Origin: Oceanicaulis sp.
GTDB taxonomy: Bacteria > Pseudomonadota > Alphaproteobacteria > Caulobacterales > Maricaulaceae
Length of the DNA stretch: 64,000 nt
Direction of reading: 5' to 3'
Assembly: GCA_020832735.1 (NCBI GenBank)
Contig: JAFIEB010000112.1
Coordinates: 22,947 to 86,946, forward strand
The notes under the pieces were generated by a model. The model searched no databases. It worked only from the letters and a program-made list of their open reading frames with translations, and had not been told where the DNA came from. A program made the translations under genes and the position numbers. This document shows, piece after piece, positions 36,616-47,087 of this stretch (its first letter is position 1; every line of letters begins with the position of its first letter).

Positions 36616-36653
36616 GCGCCGGCCCGGCGCCCGCGCGGACAACCCGCCCCCGC

Positions 36654-37283
36654 TCAGCCCTTCAGCGAGGCGGCGAAGCGGGCGTTTTCGGCGATCGTGC
36701 GCCAGTCGCCTGCGGCCATCTGCTCTGGTGTGGCGATCCAGCTGCCGCCGGCGCAGGCGACGTTCTGCAGGGCGAGATAATCCGCCGCGCGTTCACGGCT
36801 GATGCCGCCGGTGGGGCAGAAGCGGATATCCGGGAGCGGCCCCGCCAGCGCCTTGAGACAGGCGATCCCGCCCGCCGGTTCGGCGGGGAAGAATTTCAGC
36901 GCTGCAAATCCCAGCTCCAGCGCCTGCATGGCCTCGCCCGCGGTCGCCACGCCCGGCAGGCAGGGCAGGCCGGTGTCCAGCATCGCGCCGGCCAGGCGCG
37001 GTGTCAGACCGGGGCTGACCAGAAAGGCCGCGCCCGCGTCAGCGGCGCGGCGGGCGTCATCACCTGAACGCACCGTGCCCATGCCGACAATCAGTCCAGG
37101 CGCGGCGTCCTGCATCACGCGCATCGCCTCCAGCGCGGCGGGCGTGCGCAGGGTGAGCTCGACAACCTTCAGCCCGCCCTCCGCCAGCGCCCGGGCCAGC
37201 GGCGCGGCGCTGTCCGGGTCATCCACCGTCAGCACCGGAATGACGCTCGCAGCGTCCAGAACAGCATCCAGCGTGTATGTCAT
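36654..37283 (-). CDS. eda: 2-dehydro-3-deoxyphosphogluconate (KDPG) aldolase
   Basis: VIPVLTVDDPDSAAPLARALAEGGLKVVELTLRTPAAL, GMGTVRS, FLVSPGLTP, LKFFPAEPAGG, CPTGGI. Confidence 0.93.
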   Translation of the reverse strand: MTYTLDAVLDAASVIPVLTVDDPDSAAPLARALAEGGLKVVELTLRTPAALEAMRVMQDAAPGLIVGMGTVRSGDDARRAADAGAAFLVSPGLTPRLAGAMLDTGLPCLPGVATAGEAMQALELGFAALKFFPAEPAGGIACLKALAGPLPDIRFCPTGGISRERAADYLALQNVACAGGSWIATPEQMAAGDWRTIAENARFAASLKG

Positions 37284-38263
37284 CAGAGCCCTCCGGCTTC
37301 GGCGATGGCGGCCGCGCCCAGCAGAGGCGCGGCGTCTGACAGGATGAGACGCACCGGGATCGCCTCGACATAGCGCGTCATGGGCCCGCGGCGCACCCGG
37401 CGCGCCTCGAAAGCGCTGTCGGGAATGAGATCGGCGATCCTGGGCAGGATGCCGCCGGTGAGATAGGTCCCGCCGCGCGCGCCGGTCAGGACTGCAACAT
37501 CCCCGGCATAGGCGCCCAGCGCCGCCAGAAACAGCCCGACCACCCGGCGCGACAGGGAGGCGGGATCGGCCATGGCCTGCACCGTGATCTCCTCGGGCCG
37601 CACGCCGGGCCAAGTGACGCCTTCAATGGCGCACAGGGCGCGGTGGATATTCACCAGCCCCCTGCCGGACAACAGACGCTCCCAGCTAGCATAGCCGTAC
37701 TCGTCAGCGATGAATTTGCCGACGGCGACCTCTTCCTCGGTGCGCGGCGCAAAGCCGGCATGGCCGCCCTCGGTGGCGATCACCTTCATCCCGCCCGCGC
37801 ACGGAACCAGCAGGCCCAGCCCCAGCCCCGTGCCCGGCCCGAGAACCGAGATCGGCGCCTCGACTAGGGGCGCCACATCAGTGAGCCGGCGCTGGTCCGC
37901 GTCCGGGCAAAGCGGAGCGCCGCGCGCCTGGGCGGCGAAATCATTGACCGGAACCAGCGCGCTGAGCCCGAGTTCGCGCGCGAGGTCTTCGGGATCAAAG
38001 CGCCAGCTGGAATTGGTCAGCCGGATCCGGCCCGGCGCTATGGGCGCGGCGACAGCGAAGCAGGCGCGCGCGGGCAAGGGGCCGTCCCAGCTTTGCAGAA
38101 AAGCGTGGGCGGCGTCGGCGAGATGTTCGAAATCCTCATTCTTGAACCGGCGCACATGGGCGAGCTTGAAGCCGTCCGCAGCAGACCCTTGCGCAATCGC
38201 GAAACGCGCATTGGTTCCGCCAATATCGGCGGTGAGATAGAGCCCGGGCGCCAGCTCGCTCAC
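37283..38263 (-). CDS. glk: Glucokinase (GTG start overlapping edd stop)
   Basis: [60 protein letters not shown]. Confidence 0.92.
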   Translation of the reverse strand: MSELAPGLYLTADIGGTNARFAIAQGSAADGFKLAHVRRFKNEDFEHLADAAHAFLQSWDGPLPARACFAVAAPIAPGRIRLTNSSWRFDPEDLARELGLSALVPVNDFAAQARGAPLCPDADQRRLTDVAPLVEAPISVLGPGTGLGLGLLVPCAGGMKVIATEGGHAGFAPRTEEEVAVGKFIADEYGYASWERLLSGRGLVNIHRALCAIEGVTWPGVRPEEITVQAMADPASLSRRVVGLFLAALGAYAGDVAVLTGARGGTYLTGGILPRIADLIPDSAFEARRVRRGPMTRYVEAIPVRLILSDAAPLLGAAAIAEAGGL

Positions 38264-40116
38264 GCCGCATTCTCCGGGACTGCCGACAGCGCTGCGCCGT
38301 CCAGTCCGGGCAGGGACAGCGCACCGTCCTCGGCGCAGCTGACCTGGTTTCTGAACCCGGCGAACAGCTCGCGGCCCCTGCCTGCGTGGGCGCCCGACAG
38401 ATCCGCCACGGCGCTCTCGCGGGCCGCCCATTCAGCCGCGTCCACCAGCACGTCGAGGACGCCGTTATCTGCGTCCAGCCGGAGCAAATCGCCATCGCGC
38501 ACCCTGGCCAGCGCCCCGCCGGCGAGCGCTTCGGGGCTGACATGGATGGCGGCGGGAACCTTGCCGCTGGCGCCGGACATCCGCCCGTCGGTGACCAAAG
38601 CCACCTTGAAGCCCCGGTCCTGAAGCACGCCCAGCGCCGGGGTCAGCTTGTGCAGCTCGGGCATGCCATTGGCTTTCGGACCCTGGAACCGCACCACCGC
38701 GATGAAATCACGCTCCAGCGCACCGGCCTTGAACTGCGCCAGCAGCTCATCCTGATCATGGAACACGATGGCCGGCGCCTCGACCACGCGATGCTCGGAC
38801 TTCACCGCACTGAGCTTGATCACCGCCCGGCCCAGCGGCCCCTTGAGCACGCGCAGCCCGCCATCGCGGGCGATGGGATTGGACGCCGGGCGCAGCACGG
38901 CTTCATCGGCGCTGGTTTCGGGCGGATCGCGCCAGACCAGTTCATCGCCGTCCAGGAAAGGCTCCCTGGCGAAGTCCTCCAGCCGGTCGGCGCCCAGCAC
39001 CTGCGCGTCGGCGTGCAAGAGGCCCGCGCCGAGCAGCTCGCGGATCAGGAAGGCCATGCCGCCCGCTGCGTGGAAATGGTTCACGTCAGCAGAGCCATTG
39101 GGATAGATGCGGGTCAGGAGCGGCGTCACTTTCGACAGGCGGTCGAAATCATTCCAGTTCACCTGCAAGCCCGCGGCGCGCGCGATGGCGATGAGGTGAA
39201 TGGTGTGGTTCGTCGAGCCGCCGGTGGCGTGAAGCCCCACGATCGCATTGACGATAGCGCGCGCATCGATCGCCTCGCCCAGCGGGCGGTAATCAGAACC
39301 AAGCGCCGTGATCTGTGCAGCCCGCCTGGCGGTCGCCGCAATCATAGCCTCGCGCAGGTCCGTGCCCGGATTCACGAAGGCCGAGCCGGGCACGTGAAGG
39401 CCCATGATCTCCATCAGCATCTGGTTGGAATTGGCCGTGCCGTAGAAGGTGCAGGTGCCCGGGCTGTGATAGCTGGCGCTTTCAGCGTCCAGCAGCTTGT
39501 CGCGGCCGACCTTGCCCTCAGCGTAGAGCTGGCGGATACGGGCCTTTTCCTGATTTGGCAGGCCTGACCGCATCGGCCCCGCGGGCAGGAACAGCACGGG
39601 CAGATGCCCGAAGCGCAACGCGCCGATGAGTTCGCCGGGAACGATCTTGTCGCACGTGCCAAGGCAGATCGCCGCGTCGAACATGTTGTGCGACAGCGAA
39701 ACGGCCGTCGCCATGGCGATCACGTCGCGCGAGAACAGGGACAATTCCATGCCCGGCTGACCTTGCGTGACCCCGTCGCACATGGCCGGCACGCCGCCCG
39801 CGACCTGACCGGTGGCCCCGGCGTTGCGCAAGGCGGCTTTGAGCTTGGCCGGATAGTCCTCCATTGGCTGATGGGCCGACAGCATGTCGTTGAACGCGGT
39901 GACAATGCCGATATTGGGCCAGACGAACTGGCGCAGCTGGTCCTTGTCCGCGCCGGAAGCGGCGAAGCCATGGGCGAGATTGCCGCAGGACAGGATTTTG
40001 CGGTGCGGGCCCTCGCCCTTCGCAGTGCGGATCTGTTCAAGATAACGCGCGCGGGTGTCCCGGCTGCGGCGCTCGATATCGCCGGTGACCGCGTCTATTG
40101 TTGAATTCAGCGCCAT
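38260..40116 (-). CDS. edd: 6-phosphogluconate dehydratase
   Basis: [71 protein letters not shown]. Confidence 0.95.
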   Translation of the reverse strand: MALNSTIDAVTGDIERRSRDTRARYLEQIRTAKGEGPHRKILSCGNLAHGFAASGADKDQLRQFVWPNIGIVTAFNDMLSAHQPMEDYPAKLKAALRNAGATGQVAGGVPAMCDGVTQGQPGMELSLFSRDVIAMATAVSLSHNMFDAAICLGTCDKIVPGELIGALRFGHLPVLFLPAGPMRSGLPNQEKARIRQLYAEGKVGRDKLLDAESASYHSPGTCTFYGTANSNQMLMEIMGLHVPGSAFVNPGTDLREAMIAATARRAAQITALGSDYRPLGEAIDARAIVNAIVGLHATGGSTNHTIHLIAIARAAGLQVNWNDFDRLSKVTPLLTRIYPNGSADVNHFHAAGGMAFLIRELLGAGLLHADAQVLGADRLEDFAREPFLDGDELVWRDPPETSADEAVLRPASNPIARDGGLRVLKGPLGRAVIKLSAVKSEHRVVEAPAIVFHDQDELLAQFKAGALERDFIAVVRFQGPKANGMPELHKLTPALGVLQDRGFKVALVTDGRMSGASGKVPAAIHVSPEALAGGALARVRDGDLLRLDADNGVLDVLVDAAEWAARESAVADLSGAHAGRGRELFAGFRNQVSCAEDGALSLPGLDGAALSAVPENAA

Positions 40117-40129
40117 GGCGGGTCTCCCT

Positions 40130-40873
40130 TCAGGGCCACCAGTAAGTCTGCAGATCAAGGCCCGGATCGCGCATCAGGGCGCGCACGGGCATGGCGTCGA
40201 CCGGGCCCGGGCCGGAGGCGTCGAGCAGGGCGGCGCGCTTGTCCTCCCCGCTGATCAGCAGGGCCAGGAAGCGCGTCCCGTCCAGCGCCGCGCGCGTCAA
40301 GGTCATGCGCTCGGTGAACGGGCCGGTCACCTCGCTGCGGACCGCTCTGACAGCGGCGGCCAGCGGCGCATCCGGCGAGAGCGCGCCGGCCAGCCCTTCG
40401 GCGCCGGGAAACCAGGACAGGGTATGGCCGTCCACGCCCATACCCAGAATGACCGCATCAAACGGGCGCACAGCCGCCTTGAGCCGCTCCGACACTGCGC
40501 TTTCCGCGTCAAAGGGGCTCGCCCCCGCGCTTTTGAGGGGGAAGAAACGCGCCCTGGCGGCGTTGTTTCTGAGCAGGGTCTCTTTCAGGAAGGTCTCGTT
40601 GGAGCCCTTCAGCCCGGGCTCCACCCAGCGCTCGTCGGCCAGCACCACGTCCACTTTCGACCAGTCGAGATCGGCGCCCGACAGCGCCTCATAGAGCGGT
40701 TTAGGGGTGGAGCCGCCCGACGCCACGAGGCTCGCACGCCCGCGCCGGGCGATCCCTTCGCGCAGGCGCGCCTCGACCGCGCTTTCCAGCGCTTTGACGC
40801 CGCTCGCGGCATCGCCGAATTCCTGCATGGCGGTCACCAGGCTGAGGGAGGATGGATTATACGCTGTCGGCAT
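40130..40873 (-). CDS. pgl: 6-phosphogluconolactonase
   Basis: [56 protein letters not shown]. Confidence 0.93.
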   Translation of the reverse strand: MPTAYNPSSLSLVTAMQEFGDAASGVKALESAVEARLREGIARRGRASLVASGGSTPKPLYEALSGADLDWSKVDVVLADERWVEPGLKGSNETFLKETLLRNNAARARFFPLKSAGASPFDAESAVSERLKAAVRPFDAVILGMGVDGHTLSWFPGAEGLAGALSPDAPLAAAVRAVRSEVTGPFTERMTLTRAALDGTRFLALLISGEDKRAALLDASGPGPVDAMPVRALMRDPGLDLQTYWWP

Positions 40874-42350
40874 CGAACCAGTCCCGCTCGTCGCGGCTCA
40901 AAAGCAGGCTCGCCTTGTCCGGCCCGTCGGTCCCGGCGGCGTAGGGCAGCAGCGGGCAGGCGCCGTCGCGCCAGGCGCCAATCAGCCGGTCAATCCAGCG
41001 CCAGGCCGCCTCCACCTCGTCGCGGCGCATGAACAGGCCCAGATTGCCGCGCACCACCGCCATTAGCAGGCGCTCATAGGCATCGGGATAGTCCTTCTCG
41101 AACGTCTCGGCATAGCTGAGGTTCAGCGGAACATAGCGCAGACGCATGCCGCCTGGCCCGGGATCCTTGGTCATCAAAAGCAGCTTCACTCCTTCGTCCG
41201 GCTGCAGGCGGATAACCAGGCGGTTGGGCTGCAGCGCCCCGGCGTCGGCCTGGATCACGTCATGGGGGACGGGCTTGAACTGGATGATGATCTCGCTGCG
41301 CCGGGCGCGCATGCGCTTGCCGGTGCGCAGATAGAAGGGCACGCCCGCCCAGCGCCAGTTGTCGATATGGGCGCGGATTGCAACATAGGTCTCGGTCTTG
41401 CTGTCCTCGCCGATCTCTTCGGCGTAGCCCGGCACAGCGGCCGCATCGATCAGGCCCGCCTTGTACTGGCCGCGCACCACGCAGGTCCCGACGCTCTGGT
41501 CGGTGACCGGGCGCAGGGCGCGCAGCACTTTAAGCTTCTCTGCGCGCACCGCGTCCGCATCCAGGCTCGCCGGCGGCTCCATGGCCACCAGACACAGAAG
41601 CTGCAGGATATGGTTCTGCACCATGTCGCGCAGCGCGCCTGACAGATCGTAATAGCTCGCCCGGCTGCCTGCCCCGACGCTTTCTGCGACCGAGATCTGG
41701 ACATGGTCGATCCCGCCCGCATTCCAGATCGGCTCGAACAGGGCGTTGGCGAACCGCAGCACCAGAAGGTTCTGGACGGTTTCCTTGCCCAGATAATGAT
41801 CGATGCGGAAGATCTGGTCCTCGGAGAAGACCGCGCCCACCGCTTCATTGATCTGGCGGGCGGAGTGGAAATCGTGGCCGATGGGTTTTTCCAGGATGAT
41901 GCGCGAGCCCGGCGTGTTCAGGCCATGCTTGCCGATCGCCCCGCACGCCGCGCCATAGATCGAGGGCGGCAGCGCGAGATAGAACAGGCGGGCCTTGTTC
42001 GGGTCAGGATCAAGGGCGGCCTTCAACGCGCCCCAGCCCCCGTCGCCGCCGCTCTTGTCCTGTGCGCCCCTGGCGTCCACCACCATGTACCGGACATGGC
42101 GCGCGAACTCCGCCCAGAGTGTCTGGCGCTCAGGCGACGGGTCCGGACCCAGCGCGTGCTCAGCAGCCTGCTCCATATAGGCCTCGCTGCTCATCTCCTC
42201 GCGCGCCGCCGCAATGATGGCCGACGTGTGCGGGATCTGCCCGTCGCACCAGCGGTGGAACAGGGCAGGGAAAAGCTTGCTGCGCGCCAGATCACCCGTA
42301 GCGCCGAAGATGATGATGTCGAATGGCTCGACAGGAATGAGTTCAGGCAT
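40857..42350 (-). CDS. zwf: Glucose-6-phosphate 1-dehydrogenase
   Basis: IIFGATGDLARSKLFPALFH, EKPIGHDFHSARQIN, RIDHYLGKETVQNLLVLRFAN, GVPFYLRTGKRM. Confidence 0.96.
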   Translation of the reverse strand: MPELIPVEPFDIIIFGATGDLARSKLFPALFHRWCDGQIPHTSAIIAAAREEMSSEAYMEQAAEHALGPDPSPERQTLWAEFARHVRYMVVDARGAQDKSGGDGGWGALKAALDPDPNKARLFYLALPPSIYGAACGAIGKHGLNTPGSRIILEKPIGHDFHSARQINEAVGAVFSEDQIFRIDHYLGKETVQNLLVLRFANALFEPIWNAGGIDHVQISVAESVGAGSRASYYDLSGALRDMVQNHILQLLCLVAMEPPASLDADAVRAEKLKVLRALRPVTDQSVGTCVVRGQYKAGLIDAAAVPGYAEEIGEDSKTETYVAIRAHIDNWRWAGVPFYLRTGKRMRARRSEIIIQFKPVPHDVIQADAGALQPNRLVIRLQPDEGVKLLLMTKDPGPGGMRLRYVPLNLSYAETFEKDYPDAYERLLMAVVRGNLGLFMRRDEVEAAWRWIDRLIGAWRDGACPLLPYAAGTDGPDKASLLLSRDERDWFDADSV

Positions 42351-42461
42351 GGACCCTACCAGAAGATGACGTAGATCGAGATGAGCACGAAGATGACGCG
42401 ACCCCCGTTTTTCATCGAGCCGAGGCGAAAGTCCGGGGGGCGGAGCGGCACAAACGCCTCC

Positions 42462-44402
42462 TCAATCCAGTTCCAGCTCGAACGGGCCAACCGGCAGACC
42501 GTTTGCAGCATAGAGGTTGAGGATCGGGGCATCAGCCCAGCCATAGCGGACCCGGGCCGGCGGCGCCCCATCACCCTCTTCAAGGACAATAACCGAGCGG
42601 CCCGCCAACCGCCCCGGCGCAAAACGGCAGGCCAGCGCCTCATCGCACAGCTCGAAGCCGAGGGCAGCGGCCCCGCCAACCACCACCAACGCGCTATCCG
42701 GCGTAAACTCCACACGGGTGGTGTTGCCTTGTGCATGCGCGCGCAAGGGGCGAGGCCCCCAAGGTGATGTGATCATCTCTCCATCCAGAAACCGCGCCGT
42801 CCTCGACGCGCGCGCGGCGGCGGCCTGCTTGTTGGGCGGGTGGATATCCAGCCGGTCGCCAATATCAATGGTTACGACCAGACCGGTTCGCGGGTCCGCC
42901 TCAGCGACACGGCGCTGCGCGTCCCGCACCGCCGCCCAGCCTGACTGAACAGGCTGCTCGCGCAGCGCGCCGTAGTTCGCCAGCTGAATGACAATGACCG
43001 GGAGATCGGGCGTGAACTGTTCGCGCCAGCCCGCCAGCAGGGCCGCCAGCGAGACTTCATAGGTTTCAGGGTGACCGGTGTTGGACTCGCCCTGATACCA
43101 AAGCGCGCCCGCCAGCGCGATTGGACCGAGCGGTGCGATCATTGCGTTGTGAAGCCCGGTCAAACCGCCGATGGATTGCCAGGGCATGGCGGGCGGCGCG
43201 CCGCGCGCAGGATCGACCCTCTGATAGGTCCAGCGGGCGTCAAGCGGCGCCGATTGCGCGTCATCAAATGTCAATGCGAGGTCTGAAGCCGGCCCGATCA
43301 TGCCGCCTGCACCCCAGCTATTGTAGACATTGACCGTCAGCGTGTTCTCTCCGGCCTGCAGCAAACCGGCGGGGACAGTGTAGGTGCGCGGCGTGCCCCA
43401 GCCGAACGAGCCTGACAGGAAGCGGCCATTGACCCAGGCAGCGTCAATCTCGTCAATCCCGCCAAGCGAAAGCGTGGCTGGGCTCGCCGCCTGCTCCGCA
43501 GACAGATCGACGCGCGTCTGATACCAGACCATGCCAAGATGATCGCGCATCGCCTCATCGGGCCAGCCGCGCCAGTCCGAAAAATCCGGCACTTGGGCCC
43601 ATGAGCTTGCTGTATCGTTCCACGGCAAGGGCTCGTCAGATCCAGCCGTCCACCATGCCTCCCAGATGTCGCCATAGCGGGCCATGCCCGCCTCTGGATC
43701 GCGCACATAGAGAGCGAGGAGATCCAGCCCGTCTTGCGCAACACCCGCGCTGCGCAAGGCCACCGCGCTCATCCAGGCCTCGATCTGCGAGCCGCCCCAG
43801 GATGCATTGACCAGACCCACGGGCAGCCCCGTACGCGCCCGCCTCTCGCGTCCGAAGAAATAGCAGACAGCCGAAAAGTCAGCAGCTGTCTCCGGCGTGG
43901 ATGGCGCCCAGGCCGCTCCTTCGGGCAGGGCTTGCACGGCCTCGATATGGCTGGTGTGGGGAATGGTCAGCAGTTTTAATCCGGGGTCATCGGCCGTGGC
44001 GAGTTCGGTATCGGGATTGAGCGCCCGGCTTACCGGAAACTCCATGTTCGACTGGCCTGCGCAAAGCCACACCTCACCGGCGCGGGCGTCAGAAATCCGG
44101 GTCTGGCGCGCCCCGCTGCGCACGGTCAGGCTGACCGGAGCGCCGTCTGCGAGCGCGTCAAACATCGCCGACCAGCGCCCGTCTGCGTTTGCTGTGACGG
44201 TCTGGCTGTGAGCATTCAGCGTCACCTCAACCGCTGCATCCGGCCGGGCGTGCCCCCAGACCGGGACAGGTTGCCCGTACTGGATCACCATGCCGTCAGA
44301 GAACACCGGAGAAAGCAGCGGGCCGTCCTCAGCGGCGCTGACGGCGCCCTGTCCGCCGAGCGCGAGGCATGCGCACGCAAGCAGGAAAAATGACGGCCTC
44401 AT
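42462..44402 (-). CDS. Sialate O-acetylesterase-type (SIAE/acetyl xylan esterase-like) secreted esterase
   Basis: VWLCAGQSNMEFPVS, LVNASWGGSQIEAWMS, ALWYQGESNTGHPETY; signal peptide MRPSFFLLACACLALGGQGAVSA. Confidence 0.88.
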   Translation of the reverse strand: MRPSFFLLACACLALGGQGAVSAAEDGPLLSPVFSDGMVIQYGQPVPVWGHARPDAAVEVTLNAHSQTVTANADGRWSAMFDALADGAPVSLTVRSGARQTRISDARAGEVWLCAGQSNMEFPVSRALNPDTELATADDPGLKLLTIPHTSHIEAVQALPEGAAWAPSTPETAADFSAVCYFFGRERRARTGLPVGLVNASWGGSQIEAWMSAVALRSAGVAQDGLDLLALYVRDPEAGMARYGDIWEAWWTAGSDEPLPWNDTASSWAQVPDFSDWRGWPDEAMRDHLGMVWYQTRVDLSAEQAASPATLSLGGIDEIDAAWVNGRFLSGSFGWGTPRTYTVPAGLLQAGENTLTVNVYNSWGAGGMIGPASDLALTFDDAQSAPLDARWTYQRVDPARGAPPAMPWQSIGGLTGLHNAMIAPLGPIALAGALWYQGESNTGHPETYEVSLAALLAGWREQFTPDLPVIVIQLANYGALREQPVQSGWAAVRDAQRRVAEADPRTGLVVTIDIGDRLDIHPPNKQAAAARASRTARFLDGEMITSPWGPRPLRAHAQGNTTRVEFTPDSALVVVGGAAALGFELCDEALACRFAPGRLAGRSVIVLEEGDGAPPARVRYGWADAPILNLYAANGLPVGPFELELD

Positions 44403-44568
44403 GTAATCCACCGCATGCCTACCCGTTCCAGAGCGCGCCATGGGCGAGCTGCGCGACCGGCGAGGTGATAATCACTTTACCCGAACCGTTTTTCATCACA
44501 TCTCCCCTTCGCGCCTTCCCCCCAGCGCTCCTTTGCTTGACCCCCGCATCCTCCCCTGTCAACGTTTA

Positions 44569-44582
44569 TGTTAGCGCTAACA
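44569..44582. promoter_or_regulatory. 14-bp perfect palindrome, LacI/XylR-type operator candidate
   Basis: TGTTAGCGCTAACA between divergent SIAE and GH9 genes. Confidence 0.8.
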
Positions 44583-44836
44583 GTCAGCCACATGAAGATG
44601 GCGAAGCGCCAGGGAGGCGACATGCCCGCAAGAGGATAATCCTGCTTTACGCACGGTTTGCGCGCTGCGCCTGGCGGTGGAGCAATCGACAGGCCCGGCT
44701 TCGTTCGCCGCGCAGGTAGACAGCGCCCGGCAGCGCTGCCTGGCGACACCGCGCCGGCAACGCCGCGCCAACGGCATTTCGCCATGGGCGAGGCAGCCAG
44801 CTGATCCGGACCAAGCCGACAGAACGGGGAAAAAAG

Positions 44837-46666
44837 ATGACACGCATTTCAATGATGGCCGGAGCGGGCCTTATGGCGCTTGGCGCCGCGACGGCGATGG
44901 CTGACGAGCCGGGCGCGCTGCGCCTCAGCCAGATCGGATTTGAAGCCGGCGGGCCCAAGCGCGCGATCCTGGTTTCAGAGGCCGAGGCCCCGCTTGCCTG
45001 GCGTCTCGTCGACAGCGAAGGCGCGGTGCTGGCCGAAGGCGAGACACTGCCTTTCGGCGCGGATGAATCGTCGGGACAGAGCGTCCATCAGATCGACTTC
45101 TCCGGCGCGGTGGAAACGGGCCATGGCTACCGGCTGATCATCAATGGCCAGGAGAGCCGCTCCTTCGCAGTTTCCGGGTTCCCGTGGCGTGATCTCGCCC
45201 GCGATTCTCTGAACCTGTTTCATCAGAACCGCGCGGGCGTCGCCATTGAGAAACGCCATGTGGAGCGGCCTGATCTCGCCCGCCCCGCCGCGCACGAAAA
45301 CGAGGTGCTGACCTGCTTTTCCGGCGAGGACACGGCCGGCAATCACTGGGCGGGTTGTGACCACCAGCTGGACGTGACCGGCGGCTGGTATGACGCGGGC
45401 GATCACGGCAAATACGTGGTCAATAGCGGGATAACCGTGTGGACGCTGCTGGACGCCTATACCCGTTTCGGCGCGGCGTATGGCGATGGCGCGCTGCCCA
45501 TCCCTGAAGCGGGCAATGGCGTCAATGACCTGCTCGACGAGATCCGCTGGAATCTCGACTTCATGCTCGCCATGCAGATCCCCGACGGCGTCAGCATGGA
45601 CATGCCATCGGGGGAGCTCACCCGCGGCGAGCCGCTGGCTTTCACGCCAACCGATGTCTCCGGCATGGCTCACCACAAGACCCATAACGAGGTCTGGACG
45701 CCCCTGCCCTACGCCCCGCACACCGATGATGTGCCCCGCTATCTCTATCCGCCCAGCACGGCCGCAACGCTCAATCTGGCCGCCGCCGCCGCCCTCGGCG
45801 CGCGGGCCTGGGCCGATGTGGACGCAGAGTATGCGCAGCGTGCGCTCGACGCCGCGATCCGCGCCTATGACGCAGCGCTCGCCAACCCCGGCATCTACAC
45901 CCCCGGCACGTTCGATGGCGGGGGCGGCTATGGCGACGATGATGTGAGCGACGAGTTCTACTGGGCGGCGGCCGAACTTTACGCGGCCACAGGCCAAGAG
46001 CGTTATCTGGACGACTTGCGCGCCTCGCCGCACTTCCTTGGCGCGCCCGGCGTGGCGGGCTCGCCCACGGGGAGCATTGCGTGGCCGAGCGTCGGTGCGC
46101 TGGGCACGATTACGCTGGCGACCGTGGAAACCGGCCTGACAGAGGACGAGCGCGAAACCGCGCGCGCCAACCTCGTCGTGGCGGCGGACCACTATCTCGA
46201 AGTGCGTGACAGCGAAGGTTACGCCATTCCCTTCGGCCCCGGCGATTATGTCTGGGGTTCGACCTCGAACCTCCTCAACCGGGCGGTTATTATCGCGCTC
46301 GCCCACGAGATCACCGGCGAGGCGCGCTACCGCGAGGCGGTGGTCGACGCGATGGATTACATCCTCGGGCGCAATGCGCTGGATCAGTCCTACGTCACCG
46401 GCTATGGCGCGCGGCCCATGCGCAATCCGCACCACCGCTTCTGGGCCCATGCCGCAGACCCGGCATTTCCCGAACCGCCTGCGGGCATTCTGTCAGGCGG
46501 GCCGAACAATCAGAACATGTCAGACCCGATAGCGCAGGAAATGCGCGGGACCTGCGCGCCGCAGGCATGCTGGGCCGACCATATCGATTCCTACGCCATG
46601 AACGAGGTGGCGATTAACTGGAACGCGCCGCTGTTCTGGGTGGCGGGTTGGCTGGACGCGGAGTAG
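44837..46666 (+). CDS. Glycoside hydrolase family 9 with N-terminal Ig-like (CelD_N) domain
   Basis: DVTGGWYDAGDHGKYVVNSGITVW, SYVTGYGARPMRNPHHRFWAH, DHIDSYAMNEVAINWNAPLFWVAGWL; signal peptide. Confidence 0.93.
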   Translation: MTRISMMAGAGLMALGAATAMADEPGALRLSQIGFEAGGPKRAILVSEAEAPLAWRLVDSEGAVLAEGETLPFGADESSGQSVHQIDFSGAVETGHGYRLIINGQESRSFAVSGFPWRDLARDSLNLFHQNRAGVAIEKRHVERPDLARPAAHENEVLTCFSGEDTAGNHWAGCDHQLDVTGGWYDAGDHGKYVVNSGITVWTLLDAYTRFGAAYGDGALPIPEAGNGVNDLLDEIRWNLDFMLAMQIPDGVSMDMPSGELTRGEPLAFTPTDVSGMAHHKTHNEVWTPLPYAPHTDDVPRYLYPPSTAATLNLAAAAALGARAWADVDAEYAQRALDAAIRAYDAALANPGIYTPGTFDGGGGYGDDDVSDEFYWAAAELYAATGQERYLDDLRASPHFLGAPGVAGSPTGSIAWPSVGALGTITLATVETGLTEDERETARANLVVAADHYLEVRDSEGYAIPFGPGDYVWGSTSNLLNRAVIIALAHEITGEARYREAVVDAMDYILGRNALDQSYVTGYGARPMRNPHHRFWAHAADPAFPEPPAGILSGGPNNQNMSDPIAQEMRGTCAPQACWADHIDSYAMNEVAINWNAPLFWVAGWLDAE

Positions 46667-46830
46667 GTCGGCCTCTAGTCAACACAGGGACATTCCAAAT
46701 GCCTTGCCATCACCCGCTTAGTGCGGGTGACCCATATCTGTGAGGAAAGTTTTCCTCCCCCGTTTACGGGCAGGGCTATCCCATTTGGACCGCGTTTGTC
46801 GGATTGGGGTGAGGGGGGCTATCTCTTCTC

Positions 46831-47068
46831 CCTCCCCCACGGGGGGAGGGCCGGGGTGGGGGCACGCAGTCTCAGCGACCTTCACGTCAGCTGCCACCGC
46901 CTCACACCCCACCCCAACCCTCCCCTCAAGGGGAGGGAGGAAGTGCTCAATGCTCAAATGCGATAGCCATGGCCTGCGGGGGGGGCTCAGCGCAGATGAC
47001 GGAGGGGGAACTTGTTTGAACTACCCCCCCTCGGCCCTACGGGCCACTCCCCCCGCAAGCGGGGGGAG
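46831..47068. repeat. Cluster of GC-rich palindromes (REP-like/terminator) between convergent genes
   Basis: CCTCCCCCACGGGGGGAGG (~46831), CCCTCCCCTCAAGGGGAGGG (~46918), GGCCCTACGGGCC (~47033), CTCCCCCCGC-AA-GCGGGGGGAG (47047-47068). Confidence 0.7.
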
Positions 47069-47087
47069 AAACCGCACCCCGAAACCC

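Noticed and set aside
44975-46450. 491-aa minus-strand ORF
   Set aside because: Antisense to the GH9 gene with clear active-site motifs; low-information composition.
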